A stretch of DNA of 64,000 nt from Torreya grandis (GCA_037957365.1 JARHVA010000081.1:2560001-2624000); one strand, 5' to 3'; counted from the stretch's first letter, positions 47,637 to 59,870 are shown. Program-made: numbers and translations. Notes: generated by a model not told the origin, from the letters alone.

Positions 47637-49513
47637 TGTTGGTTGAATATTTTGTCGATCAGTGTATTGATAAACAAAATAGGTCTGATCAGCCAAAGTA
47701 GGAAGATTAGTCATCCAAATGTGTAGTTTTACCACATCAGAAAGACAATGATCTCTCCTCTCATCAAGGGGAGGTTCCCTGTAGGTATGCTATATATACA
47801 TATATATAAGTAGAAAATAATACTCATGGGTAGGACAAACCATCCATCTCTCTTTCTTCAGAGATGATGTGCGTAGATCAAAGGAAAAACTCAGGGGAAA
47901 TGATAGACAGTACTTCTCTTCTTTCAGAAGTACTATTTAGCAAACCACAAGATTACTCCTAGTAGTAACAACAAAATGTAGCAAAAGATGTAATAACCAG
48001 CAAATTGAGATGCAGCACAAAGTCTTCACCTGGATTGCTCAAGACTAAGATACAAAGGACAATGAGGGCACAAAGTCACCTTAAGGTCCTTTACACAGAA
48101 ATGAAAAGAAAACACACTAAAGGCAATTATGGGGGCACAAAGTCTCTCCACAGTTAACTCTTTAGGACACCTTCTTGACTGCTGTCACTAATTCTGCTTG
48201 TTGAATTAAAGGAACAGAAGATATATTGAAGAAAAAGACATAAGAACAATTTCCTCAATAACAAAGATATTACAGCACAAAGTCTAAAAAATCACTTGCT
48301 TTCTTATTCCAGTAACAAAATATGATCGGCAATCTGAGCTCAAAGTCTCAGTAATGCCTTACAATTTGGGCAGAGTTTCCTTCTAAATGTCAACAAAAAG
48401 GTCCTTATTACAATAGAAGAAAGTCCCTTATATAGCCTCTTCAAGAAGGACGTGGGAACAATCAATACATCATTTTGCATTGGAATCTGTTAAGAAGACA
48501 AACTGGAACTTAGGGGCACTTTACCCATTTGATTTTATCAATGCAAGGAAATAAGTCACGCTTATTCAAAGTTTTACAACTTTCAATGTCCACCTGGCGA
48601 TCTGATCTTATCTTCATCGTTCCTCCTTGTCCGATTAATTGAATCGGGTCTTGTATGTTTAAAAGATCAATGACTAATTCACTGTGTTGAATTTGACCTT
48701 TTTGGGTGCATCATTCCTTTGTCTTCTTTTGGCTTTTCTGTTTGGCACTTTTTCAGATTGAACTTGTCCTTTCAGGCCTTAAGAAATGACCCATTTTGAA
48801 TCGAGAAGAGCCTCCTGCAAGGGTATCTACCCTTCGGGCAGTCTTTGAATGGCCTTCAAGCTTCTTTGGGAAACTCTTTGAACTTTGGCAATGAACCAAC
48901 TATTGAATCATTCCATTGAACCAAATGTTTGAACCATTCCATTGAACCAAGACTTTGAACCATCTGTTTGAACTAACCGTTGAACCAAGGCTTTGAACCT
49001 TTTCGTTGAACCAAGACATTGAACCAAATTTTGGTTCAATGGTTCAAACAAAGCTTTGAAATGACTGACGAACTATTTGATTGAACCAAAGAATGAATCA
49101 AAGCGATGAAGCTGAGTGGATGAACCAAATGTTGAAACAAAGCATTGAACCATTTGATTGAACCTGCCTTTGAACCATTTGACATTGAACCAAAAGATGA
49201 ACCAAACATTGAACTTGTTGTTGATGTTTGCTGATGGAAATAACTCTTTGAACTAGGGCAATGAACCAATTTTGAAAATGACCAATTGTTAGAAACTGAT
49301 TCTTTTGATTGAACCCACTTGCAGAAGTCGTGAAGTATGTTGAACTTGAAGAAATGAGCCTATTTGCAGTCCATAGATTTTTGAAAAGCTTGAAAAATGA
49401 GGAATTTGAATGCCCAAGACAAAATTTGGAAAGGGAAGAGATAATTTTGGTCTGTAGGACCAAAATAATTCAAATGTTGTCCCAAAAATAGCTGATATTT
49501 TTGGGGGACAACA
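47637..49513 (-). repeat. Element 1 5' LTR (1,877 bp)
   Basis: Starts TGTTGGTTGA and ends GGGGGACAACA in plus-strand reading. TATA box at about 48427-48436 (minus strand CTATATAAG). Differs from the 3' LTR by scattered, mostly transition differences, a ~75-bp deletion near 48655 and small indels, so the insertion is not recent. Confidence 0.93.
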
Positions 49514-49518
49514 AGTTG
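49514..49518. repeat. Target-site duplication AGTTG, right copy
   Basis: Immediately follows the CA end of the right LTR and matches 39571-39575. Confidence 0.95.
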
Positions 49519-52500
49519 GAAAACATTGTGTAGCTTACATTGGGTAATAACATAAGAGTCACTCCACAAAGCATCAAACTTTGTGTGTCTTCTAGGTTTA
49601 TCCCTATCTTCATCCAACTTTATAATAATGTCTCCTTATTTAAAACTTATTGCCATGGCTTTCTTGTCAAAGTATCTCTTTGTTTGATCTTGGTGATCTC
49701 TCATAGTTTGCATGGCTTGGTCTCTTGTCTCCTCAAGCTCCATCAATTCACACAACCTGACTTCCATGATTTTATTTTCAATTAATTCTAGCTGATAAGT
49801 AAGATTTAATCCTAGTAACTCAAGTGAAATAGGTAATCTAGCTTATCTTCTATAAACAAGTGTATATGTTGAGTTTCTAATAGCTCTTTTGGGGTGATTC
49901 TATCTGCCCAAAGAGTTATCTTCAATTTGAAATGCCAAGTCTTTTGGTTCTCCTCCATTGTTATCTTTATGATCTTGATTAGATTCTTATTGGTAGACTC
50001 ATCCAGCCCATTCCCTTGTGGATAATAGTTGGAGGAAGTACTAATATAGATGCCATGTTTCAAACCCCATTCACTTATCTTCATTCTAAAAAAAACTAAT
50101 GCATTATTTGAAATTATTGTTGAAGGAGCCCCAAACCTTGTCACTATGCCTTCATAGAAGTCTAAAACTGAACTTTTATTTGATTCCTTGAGAGATATAG
50201 CCTCCACCTATCTTGTAAATTAATCTGTAGCAGTCAACACCCACTTGTGGCCAACAATAGAAGTTGGGTTGATTATGCCTATGAAATCGAGACCCCATTG
50301 CATAAAAGGTTGGTCCACTTGAATTGGTTGAAGGGGAAAGGCAACAAGATTTTGTTTACCATAAAAGAGAGAACGTTTTTAACACTTCCTTACCCAAGCA
50401 TGGGTGTCTTTGAACAAACTAAGCCAAAATTATCTAGCTCTCATAATCCTAGCAGCTATGGTTCTTGGAGCAAAGTGACCACCATTTGGTCCATCATGCA
50501 ACTCAAATAGTATTTTCTCAATCTGATTTAATTCAACACACCTAAAGTCCTTTCGAACAACACTCCATCAAAAAGTACATAAAGAATGGATTGTAATCTA
50601 AAGTACCTTCTTCTAGGTCTATTAAGGCCTTGTGGACACTCATCAGTTTGAAGAAAATGAATCATATCTTGTGTTAACTCCTCATTGATGAAGGTGTAGT
50701 TGTCATAGGGTCATTATGGAGTTGCAAAATAACCTCTTTTTTTTCTTTTAAATTTGAATCAAGATACTCACATAACCCCTTTCCTTTCACTAGCTTGGTT
50801 GTCTTGATTTTTATATCATACTCCATCACTCTTGTGATCTAACTAGCCCTTTCTTCATTCAAGTCTTTGCTCAAAAGGAAATATTTGACACTAGGATGAG
50901 ATACCAATATGTGAATATTGTTTTTAGATAACATATACCTAAACTTATTTAGACTTCTAACAACTGAGAGTACTTGGTTCTCAACATAGGTGTATCTTAC
51001 CTCATAGCCATCCAAACCTTGACTAAAGAAGGCAATAGGTTGCTCTAAATTTTCTTCATTTGATTGAGTAAGCATGGCAGATATTCCTTCCTAATTTCCA
51101 AAGGTATATTAGTTCAAATCCTTTGAGAAATTAGGACTTTCAAGAGTTGGAGCATGGGCAATGGCTTGTTTAATGTTTTCAAAAATTTCCTTACTTCTTA
51201 TAGTCAAAGTGAACACTTCATCCTTCCTTAGCATAGAGGTTAGAGGCTTGATTAAATTGGCAAAATCAGGAATCAATCTCCTTATGAAATTAATTTTCCC
51301 AAATAAACTTTGCAAATTTTTCTTGTGTTTGGGCAAAGTGAATGCCAAGATTGCACTCACCCTTTTAGGATCTGTGGATAGGCCCTTCTTGGAGACAATG
51401 TGTCCTAAAAGTTTGCCTTCATAGACAAAAACACACACTTCTTTGGGTTAAGAGAGATTCTAAACTCTCTACATCTCTCAAAAATTTGCCTAAGGTGATT
51501 CAAGTGATCCTTTGCATTCTTAAAAAAACCTATGATATCATCAAGACACACCAACACAATGTCATTTATTAGTCCTTAAAAAGCTATAAAAATTACATGT
51601 TAAAATGTAGATCCATCATTAGACAAGCCAAAAGGCATTTTCCTACAAGCATATGTACCCCATTTAGTAGTAAAGTATGTCCTATATTAATCTCTTTCTT
51701 TCACCAAAATCTAATTGTACCTGGAATATCCATCAAGAAAAGAAAACCTTTCATTGCTTGCCACAACTTGCAAAATTTGCTCCATGGAAGGACTAGGATA
51801 ATGGTCCTTCAAGGAAACTCTATTCAAGTCTTTAAAATCAACACACAACCTGATTTCTCCATTCTTCTTCCTAACGGGGACTAAGTTTTTCAACCAAGAT
51901 GAATGCTTAATAAGAAAGATGTTTTAGGACTCAATCAACTTAGTAAGCTCTTTCTTCATGAGAGGCTCAATATTAAGATTGATTGACCTCTGTATTTGCT
52001 TGATAGGCTTAGCATTCTCATTTAGCTCAATGGCATGTTGAGCTAAGTTTGGATCAAATCACTATATTCCCATGCAAAGACATCAAAAAACTCTTTGCAT
52101 AATTCAATGAAAGCATGCTTCTCTTCACTAGTACATACCTTCCCAAGTGCAAGCAAATTATCCTTGAATATTTGTACTTTATGATAGTTTTGTTGCTTAG
52201 CAGACATGCTTACCTTTTCTTTCTTCAACTGATCATCATCATTGAAGATACTCTCAAGTGTGATTAGGCCTTTAGGGAGCTTGTTTGACTTTAATTATAT
52301 AATATACCCTCCATATTGTTGTTATAGTTTGGATTGATTCTTGAAAGAAAGCTCAACCTCCTCTTGTAGAAAAAATGTTATTTATTGGTCACTATCAAAC
52401 AATTTCCAATTAGTGACATTATCTGGTATTGAGAACCTTACAATTACCTTGGGATGTGGCTAATTCTTATCCTCTTTTATCCCTTGTGAAACATCAAACT

Positions 52501-53198
52501 GAGCTCCAAGTGTTTCCAACCTATGCACATGTTTGTTGCCTTCTCTTGGAATAAATGTGATGTTGAAGGCTTGTAAATCCTCCACAAGATCCCACACTCT
52601 ATGCTTATAAAATTTAATCAAAGAGTTCTTAGTCACATTTTGGCCTCTTGATTCACAATCAACTCACTATCACCATACACTTGTAACTCTTTCACACCTC
52701 TTTTCCTAGCCCACTCAAAGCCATGAATGAGGGCCTCATATTCTGCCACATTACAAGTACAAGAAAAGTGAAATTTGAAAGTGGAAAAGTAACTTTCTTT
52801 AGATGGAGAAACCAACATTGCTCCACCACTTGCCCCAACTTTGCTTCTAGAACCATAAAAAAAAAGTTTCCATAAACCATCCATGACTTCACTTGGCTTC
52901 ATCAAGTTTGGCATGAAAGAGTCCTCATGCATAAAATACACCCCAAGACTAGCTTCCTCTATGAATTTTTAAGTATCATGATCACAATGTTCGTCTCCCC
53001 ATTCATCTAAGTACAAATCAGAAACTCCTTTAAGAGAAGATATTGGATAATGATCTATATGAAGTTTCTCCTCATCAATAATGGCGTAACTATTGACCCA
53101 TAACTCCTTTGAGCTCTTCCATGCACCAAAATGACCTATCAAAAAGGTTGTCTTAGAATGTTCTATCAGCCTAGCAATGTTTTCAATATTTTTTGGAG
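49519..53198 (-). pseudogene. Element 2 pol: additional RNase H, RT, RNase H, integrase
   Basis: From right to left: PPKNIENIARLIEH (53198), a linker, then the additional RNase H at 52870-52630 with LFFYGSRSKVGASGGA (first catalytic Asp replaced by Tyr), VAEYEALIHGFEWA and YGDSELIVNQ. RT follows at 51900-51460, with VPVRKKNGEIRLCVDFKDLN and VCLDDI. The gypsy RNase H (51075-50840) reads YTFGN where a catalytic TDAS is expected. Integrase (50560-49519) has WGLDFIG, IISNNALVF (second catalytic Asp changed to Asn) and GNGLDESTNK, ending FDALWSDSYVI. Frames change at least five times and stops are many. As in element 1, the additional RNase H precedes RT. Confidence 0.85.
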
Positions 53199-53206
53199 GT
53201 TATACG

Positions 53207-53572
53207 TGATCATCTGAGGGTCCAAAATTATGATTTAATTATTTTTTCAGGTATTTTCTATTTTCAAAAATTGTATATTTTTAGAATCAGACGTCAACTC
53301 CAATTGAATTTCATCTCATAGTCTAATTATAATGTTTAGGATATTTCAAGATATTTTTGGGATATTTTGAGACTTTTTAAAAATGGGCATTTTTTTGAGA
53401 TTTTAATTTTTTTTGAATTTTGCATGTAAACTCTAATTTCTGAGTTGAGACTTATTTGATCATGGTTCGGGTTTGTAATTATTTAAAACAATCAATACAA
53501 ATCAATTTTGAGTATTATTTCAAGATCTTGGCCTATTGGTAATTTTCTTGTTCTTGATAGTTTTTAGGTACA
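53207..53572 (+). repeat. Chromovirus 5' LTR (approximate start)
   Basis: The right end, GGTACA at 53567-53572, lies 5 nt before the primer site. The left end is uncertain by tens of bases. No second copy was found in the window. Confidence 0.55.
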
Positions 53573-53577
53573 TTATC

Positions 53578-53595
53578 TGGTATTAGAGCCAGGTT
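53578..53595 (+). promoter_or_regulatory. Primer-binding site, initiator-Met tRNA
   Basis: TGGTATTAGAGCCAGGTT differs at one position from the standard plant iMet primer site TGGTATCAGAGCCAGGTT. Confidence 0.9.
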
Positions 53596-53614
53596 CAAAT
53601 CTTAGAGGAGTAAA

Positions 53615-55320
53615 TAATGGTGAAAGGATGAGGAGGTGTTGTGTAGATGAACCAGACTATACAAGAGTTGTAGAATAAAGTTCAATAATTAATAGAGGTT
53701 ATCACCAATTTGTAGAGAAGACAAGGTGGTGATGAGGAAGACACAAATCGTGATGAAGAAGTTCAACAAGAAGAAGAATAGCAAGATAGCCACCATCGAT
53801 GGAAGAGAGGATGGTTCAGGCTTTAAGAGGAAGAAATAAAGGAATCAAGGTTGAGGTTTCATATTATAGAGGTAGTTTAAAACTAGAGGAATTGATATAT
53901 TGGATGAATAGCATGGATAAGTTCTTCGAGTGGAAGAGTATGAGAGAAGACAAGAAGGTAAATTTTGCATGCATGAAATGGAAAGGTCATGCAATGATTT
54001 GGTGGGATCACCTACAGAAAGAGAGACAGAGAAAAGGTAAAGAGAATATTAATTCATGGAAAAATATGGAGAAAAAGCTGAGGGATAAATTTATTCATGT
54101 GGATTAGTCACAGACCATATACAGAAGATTTTAGAATTTGAGGTAAAAAGATCTCAATATGATCCAGACAACAATTCAGATGACAATTCGGGTTATGGTT
54201 CCACCCCAATTGATGACGAAACTTCCGAGAGCCATAACTTTTGCACCGTAGCTCAAATTGACTCGCCATTTGAACTGTTGGAAAGCTAATAATGAGGGGA
54301 ATGTCATGAGATGACATGGAGCTCTTTTCAATGTAGTTTTACCCCCTAAAACCCAATAGAAGTGTCATAAATTTCAATTTTAATAGTGCATTCTAAAAAT
54401 AGTAAGTTCCTAAAAATAGTAATTCCTTGAATTTTGTATTATTGTAAATCATGTAAGTCAAACTAATTCATCTCCCTCAAGATTGGTGACCTTCCACATG
54501 TATAAATTAAGATGTAACCCGAAATAGAAATCAGACATCTCTTCTCAAAGATAAGCATATGTTTGGGTATGCAAATTTTATCAATAAGACATCTCTCGTC
54601 AGAGATAGCATTATTTGAATTGTTTTGTTCTTGTTTCTTGAATTATCTTTCAACCAAAGATTTCAAGTTTTGGATCACAATATATAGGAGTATACATATT
54701 AATTTTATAATCTTTCCATATGAGTGGATCATGATGAAATAAAAGACAAGATGGCTACAAGGCATGTAAATCATTTGAAATTTTCTATTCAAGATGAATT
54801 AAGAATGCATATAATACTTAATATGGAGGAGGCTTATCAATTAGCTTTGAAGGTAGAAGAAAAACAAAATAGACAGAATTTTAGGTCATCTATTGGTCTA
54901 AAAAGAGGTGAATGCCATTAAATAATGGGATGATGTGGGTTTAATACCACCATAGGTGGATTTAATTCCAATAATGGTGAATCATCGCGTGGTACAGAAA
55001 GGCAAGATGATAATAGGCAAGGGTTTCAGTACCAATAAAGAGGAAGAGGATTTCAAAGAGGATGAGGTTAGAGAGGTGATATAGGATGGTTTTTGAATCA
55101 ATGTAGATATTATGTCTGTTATAGATGTGGAGAAGAAGGGCACAGAGTGTATGAGTGTCCACACTATCAAGATCAAGAAAGGAGACAAGAAGATCATCCA
55201 AGAGTAAATCTAGTTGAGGCTGAAATAAAAGAGCATAATACTAAAGTTGCACTAGTTGATGTTGGAGAGAATCTCATGATGAGAAGAACCATGATCATTC
55301 AAAGGAAGGATCAAGTGTAG
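53615..55320 (+). pseudogene. Chromovirus gag, interrupted by a solo LTR
   Basis: Capsid region from about 53799: LEELIYWMNSMDKFFEWKSM, KVNFACMKWKGHAMIWWDHL and EKKLRDKFIHVD, typical of plant chromoviruses. After KDLN (54158) the frame is broken by the LTR at 54160-54677; it resumes beyond the duplicated CAATA and reaches LKFSIQDELRMH (about 54780) and EEAYQLALKVEEKQNRQN. A CCHC zinc knuckle, CYRCGEEGHRVYEC, lies at 55117-55158. Several in-frame stops occur, and the N-terminal 60 codons are badly decayed. Gag packages element RNA into particles; this copy is dead. Confidence 0.88.
54155..54682. mobile_element. Solo LTR (54160-54677) with CAATA target duplication
   Basis: Starts TGATCCAGAC and ends TTTTGGATCA, so the ends form the inverted repeat TGATCCA/TGGATCA. 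CAATA flanks it at 54155-54159 and 54678-54682. Disregarding the 518-bp LTR and one CAATA, the gag frame of the chromovirus continues in phase through the expected E-F..L segment. It contains a TATAAATTAAGATGTAACC promoter-like stretch and two related GACATCTCT blocks. The internal part of this element was lost by LTR-LTR recombination. Family unknown; orientation uncertain. Confidence 0.92.
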
Positions 55321-55379
55321 AATAAAGAAGGTGGTGATGAATTGCTCTAATCAAATATTTTTTGAACAAGATGTGCTTC

Positions 55380-56395
55380 AGGTGGAAAGGTATGCAAAGT
55401 AATTATAGATGGTGGTAGTTGTGAAAATATAATTTCTAAAGAAATGATTGAGAAACTAAATTTGTAATGTGAAAAGCATCCTAACCCTTATCGGATTTTA
55501 TGGTTTGATAAAGGGGATGAGGTTAAAGGTGCTTACTCAAGTTTTCTATAATAAAAACCTATAATGATGAAATATGGTGTGATGTTATTCTGACGGATGC
55601 ATGTTATGTGTTATTGGGAAGACCGTGGTAATTTGACATAAAATTAGTTCATGATGGAGCAAAGAATACATACACTTTTTGGAAATGTGGTACAAAGGTA
55701 GTTTTGTTACCTCTTAAAAAAGAAGAGCAGATACAAATCGTTCTTTGTACTAAATAATTTATCTAAGATATGATTGTATTAGGTTATTGTTATGCACTAG
55801 TAGCAAAGAATGAAGAAATAAAAATGGTGCCCATACCAAAATAAGTAGAAAGAGTGTTGAAAGAATATGCAGATGTTATTCCTGATGAGTTACCAAATGG
55901 TTTACCACTGAAGAGAGATATTCAACATCACATTGATTTGATTCCAAAATCAACTCTACCCAATCAAGTAGCTTATAAGATGAGTCCAACAGAACATGCA
56001 AAATTAAATAAATAGGTTGCTGAATTACTAAGGAAGAAAGTGATAAGGGAGAGTATGAGTCCATGTGCAACACTAGAATTACTAACCCAAAAGAAAGTTG
56101 GAGGATTGAGAACGTGGTTGGGTAGTAGAACAATTAATAAAATTATAATAAAGTGTAGCTTTCTTATACCTCATTTAGATGATATGATGGATGTGCTTGT
56201 AGGAGAAAAATATTTTATCATGTTGATCGAAGGAGTGGTTACTATCAGATTCAAATTCATGGAGGAGATGAGTAGAAAATTGTATTCAATACTAGCGATG
56301 GCTTATATGAGTGGATGGCGATGCCATTTAGATTATCTAATGCACCTAGCACATTTATGAGGGTGATGAATACAATGTTATGAGAATATATTGGT
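55380..56395 (+). pseudogene. Chromovirus protease and partial RT
   Basis: Protease: VIIDGGSCENIISKEMIEKL at about 55400, then after a frame change LTDACYVLLGRPW and HDGAKNTYTF near 55600-55680, as in chromovirus proteases. RT: LPLKRDIQHHIDLIPKS (about 55905), KVIRESMSPCATLELLTQKK (56039), TINKIIIK and LIPHLDDMMDVLVGEKYF. A one-base shift near 56225 moves the rest to the next frame, where [36 protein letters not shown] and EYIGKF are read. Coding similarity ends at about 56395, immediately before the expected YFDD active site. Several stops are present; not functional. Confidence 0.85.
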
Positions 56396-58739
56396 AAGTT
56401 CAACTTGTGTATTTTAAATACAATTAAATACACATCCTTTTATATAAATTCAACTTGTGTATTTTATAGTTCATTATCGCCTTGCATATTCTCTATTTAG
56501 ATCACACATACAAGGTCCACATATCAGTGTGTAGATCAAAATCCTAGGTCCTCTAATTAGGACATGCCACTTTGAAAAACATGGGTTAGTAGGATCAATT
56601 GAAGTCAAGTTGACCTCAAATACCCCTTTATCGATGAGTGTTTCCTACATATCTGTATACTCTAAAGAGGGCCTTAGACTGATGTAGTTACCCCCCTTAT
56701 TTGGCATTGTTTGTGAATAATTGTGTAATATGATGTATGTGAGTGCATGTAGTGATATGGGTTGTAACTTGACAAATATTTATAATGTGTTTATCTTTTA
56801 ATGATTCAAACCTATAAGAATACTACACCTATGACTAATTTGGAAACATGGAAGAGTAAGGTAGTTTTGTAAACTTGAAAGGTGGCTTTTTTTGGTGTCA
56901 CTCTTGCTCCTTGATTAACATTAGGAAGGTCTCCTTGCATATATGTAGGGTTTTAACCATCTTCAACATTATTCAACTTTCCTCTTTTCATAGTGCTCAT
57001 TTTTACATAAATAAGGTTATGATTGATCCGAAAGGAAGAAACTTATCTGCATGATTCGATAGAGACCATCTTTCCTAGAGGTAAGTAGTGGGACGCTTTA
57101 GCTCCCACATCGAGTATGTGGAGGTGGAAGTGAACGTCATCCATGCCATTAAACAAGGGGAAGGTGAGCAATAACGTCATGGAGACCACTCAAGTTGATT
57201 GTAAGAACAGTGAAAATATCAATTTCAATAATCCCCCACCCTCAATGCAACATCTGTGGAAGACAAAGAGAATGAAACCCAGACATTAGTAAATGGTGAA
57301 TTGTGTGATACACCCAAACAAAAAATCATGATTTTTTTAAATAAGTTCCTTGATAGACTATACCACTATTCTATTTTGGTCTAACAATATACTTAATTTA
57401 ATACCAACCTAGGTTTCAAGATCAATGTATAACAAGTCTATTAGATAAATATTTGTTAGCACCAATCATTATCATCATAATTGATATAATGTCTTAGGCA
57501 GTGAAAGCCTACAAATGATGTTGGGTGTGACTCCAATAAACAAGTGCAATTCACTCATTAAAAAACTACCACATTTTTCATTTTTCATAGAGATATTTAT
57601 GATAGAGGTGACATTTGTAGGTCATTTGGTTTAATTATAGAGCATAAATCTCATCTTAATATGTATTCTTTATTAATCATTGTCCCTAATAATATCACTA
57701 TCATGGACTTAGATACGATGTTAATTTTTAGCCATCTTATTTTTTATCAAGAATTCATTTGAGATTTCTATATATATTAAAGTGTTGGTAACAAACATAA
57801 TTTGATAATATCGTTAGTTTTTAATCAAACAATTCTTCTTTAAAGATCAATATATACTTTGTATAATAATCATTTATTTTATTTAATCAATCAATTGAAA
57901 GGCACTCAATTAGTGACTCAATAAGCTTTACACAAACACAATACTCAAAAAAGACAAGTTATTAAATCAATATATCAAATTCATAGTCCTGCTTTTAGGT
58001 TTCATTACATAGTCAATCCCTCATGTAGTGTTCATAGGTCAATTAAAAATGTGAAACCAACCGATATTTAGTAAAAAAACCTAAAGACTAGAGTTTAAGC
58101 ATTTCTATTCACTTCCAACTAGATAAGAATGCTATAATTTGTCATACTAGGTAAGCGAATACATAAGAGGGTTACAACATATATTTTAATTAGAAAAACA
58201 AATGTAAAGTAACTACCTGTAAAGTTTTTAAAAATACCATAACAGCTTGAAAAGATTTTATAGGGAAATGAACTCATCTTTATATGTAATGAGAAATTTG
58301 TCAACGAGTCTTAAAATAATAATTATTTTTTACATTATCAAATACAACAAAAAAAATAAATAACTCCAGTGCACATAGAAAAGGATATGTATTCATTTTA
58401 GAAACTCAATGAAAGATTCATCCTTAAAGTAATATCAAGACAAAGTATTGATGTTTAAATTAAGAGATTCAATACTATAGACATATATTTTTTCATGTAA
58501 TAGTGTAGGTGTTGAGTAAGGTTATGTCAAGTACCAATCTTGTCAATGCATTTATTATATAACTAAAATATAAACTAGATTAAATTATAGAGTAAAATAT
58601 TGAACAATATTTCTAGTGAAGTACAATGTCTTGCATTATTTTAGAGCGCTAACATTATTTATGACTATATTATTATGTAAATAAGTCAAGAAATATGAAA
58701 ATGTTTACATTAGATTAAACCCATTTTTAATAGTTGGTG
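56396..58739. other. Intergenic stretch right of the cluster
   Basis: No gene recognised. TTCAACTTGTGTATTTTA occurs at about 56398 and again near 56447, right at the chromovirus truncation point, which may reflect the rearrangement that cut it. The missing 5' half of element 2 is not visible here. Confidence 0.4.
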
Positions 58740-59870
58740 TGGATATGAGCCCCAGACACAACGGGAGGTTTGGGTCTATTCCTAGCAATCGAGAGATAAA
58801 TAAACACATCTCACCATGAAATTAGAGATAAAACCTAAAAGGAACCCAAAAGTGAAGAGCCAAAAAAGATCACAGGGACCAAAGAGGAGCCCAACATGAA
58901 TGAAGCAATAATCTTGAAATCAACTAGTGCACGAGGCAACTTGGATAGAGAGAGTAGAGGTTCATGGCTCAGAAGCATCTAATTTTGATTGGATGAAGAA
59001 TCAACAGAGGAAGATCCATTATCACATTTGACTAGTACGACAAATAGATAGTTTTGGCTAGACCGAAAAAGCATCCTGGGCTAAAAGAGGTCCATGTCTC
59101 GGGATACCATCAAGGTCCCTAGGAGACCAGTGAATAAATTTTTGTTGGATCAAGAACTAGTCGGGGCATCGAAGGAGGTCCATGTCTCCATAAAACCTTC
59201 AAGGTACCTGAGGACCCAACCCCCAACATAATCATCACAAAAAATTGCATTAACCTAAAATAAGACCCTACCAGTTTTGAGATGGTTCGGCAACCACCTT
59301 TAACTAAAGGAGCATGAGGCCCAGGGCTCTATAATGGTCGATAACCATCGCATTTGACTAGTGTGGCATGTGATCAATTTTGGTTGGACCAAGAACTAAC
59401 CTAAACAAAAGAAGCCAGAGGCCCATGTCTCAAGGAGAATCTTTAGGGTCCTCCAAGGACTATACAAATTGATTTTAGTTGGATCAAGAACCAGCGTAGA
59501 CACAGATGGAGGTCCAGGTCTCCAGAGGAAATACCTACCAGTTTTGGATGGACAGGTATCCATTTTGGACTTAAAAGATCGTGGGACCAGATTTATGAAA
59601 TAACTTTTTTGATCTTACAGGTGACCCAATATTCCAACAACAATCACATTTTACCAATACAGTACCTAGTCAATTTTAGACAGACCAAAAACTAGCCTGG
59701 ACAGATGAAGCATGAGGCCCAAGTCTCAAAACAAACCCTCCATGTCCTGAGGGGACAAAAATACTAATTTTGACCAGATCGGGGATCAATATGGACACAA
59801 ATGGAGGTCCAGGTCTCCAGATTCAAACAAAAAGGAATAAACTCTGCGGGGTCCCCAACAGGACCCAAAA
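58740..59870. repeat. Degenerate ~100-bp repeat array with ~300-bp higher order
   Basis: A block of the form GACCAAGAACTAGCC..., followed by GGAGGTCCATGTCTC or GAGGCCCATGTCTC, recurs near 59060, 59150, 59385, 59480, 59685 and 59778. Neighbouring blocks alternate in type (GAGGCCCA versus GGAGGTCCA), and like types recur at about 300-330 bp. The units are strongly diverged. No coding frame is shared by the units. Confidence 0.7.

Larger units (their letters stand above)
39576..49513 (-). mobile_element. Element 1: complete Tat-like Ty3/gypsy retrotransposon (9.9 kb)
   Basis: Two direct LTRs (39576-41512 and 47637-49513), each with TG...CA ends and terminal TGTTG/CAACA inverted repeats, apart from one substitution in the left copy, flanked by AGTTG duplications. 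Minus-strand order: primer-binding site, gag, protease, a second-type RNase H, RT, the usual gypsy RNase H, integrase. This is Tat-clade (non-chromovirus) composition. From 46495 down to the pol stop at 41717 everything lies in a single frame, interrupted by stop codons but apparently no frameshift; gag has one frameshift near 47040. The element is autonomous in structure but dead. It is inserted in element 2. No convincing polypurine tract abuts the 3' LTR. Confidence 0.93.
49514..53206 (-). mobile_element. Element 2: older Tat-like Ty3/gypsy element, main fragment
   Basis: Holds the RNase H-RT-RNase H-integrase region of a different Tat-like element on the minus strand. Its pol 3' end continues at 39575-39504 across the element 1 insertion. 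The right side ends next to the chromovirus LTR; gag and the 5' LTR were not found further right. Numerous frameshifts and stops make it older than element 1, in line with its being the host of the insertion. Confidence 0.85.
53207..56395 (+). mobile_element. Chromovirus-type Ty3/gypsy element, 3'-truncated
   Basis: LTR end, initiator-Met primer site, gag with zinc knuckle, protease and the first half of RT, in plus orientation. RT breaks off just before the YxDD box, and no RNase H, integrase or 3' LTR follow. It abuts element 2 coding sequence on the left, so it probably inserted into element 2; the right-hand junction is lost, so this is not proved. The LTR start is placed at TGATCATC (53207) by the TG rule only. 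Confidence 0.8.

Noticed and set aside
53207..53300. Possible extension of element 2 coding sequence into the chromovirus LTR (a GPSDDH-like reading)
   Set aside because: The frame contains several stops within 100 bp and the region is better explained as LTR next to the iMet primer site. It does leave the exact junction uncertain.
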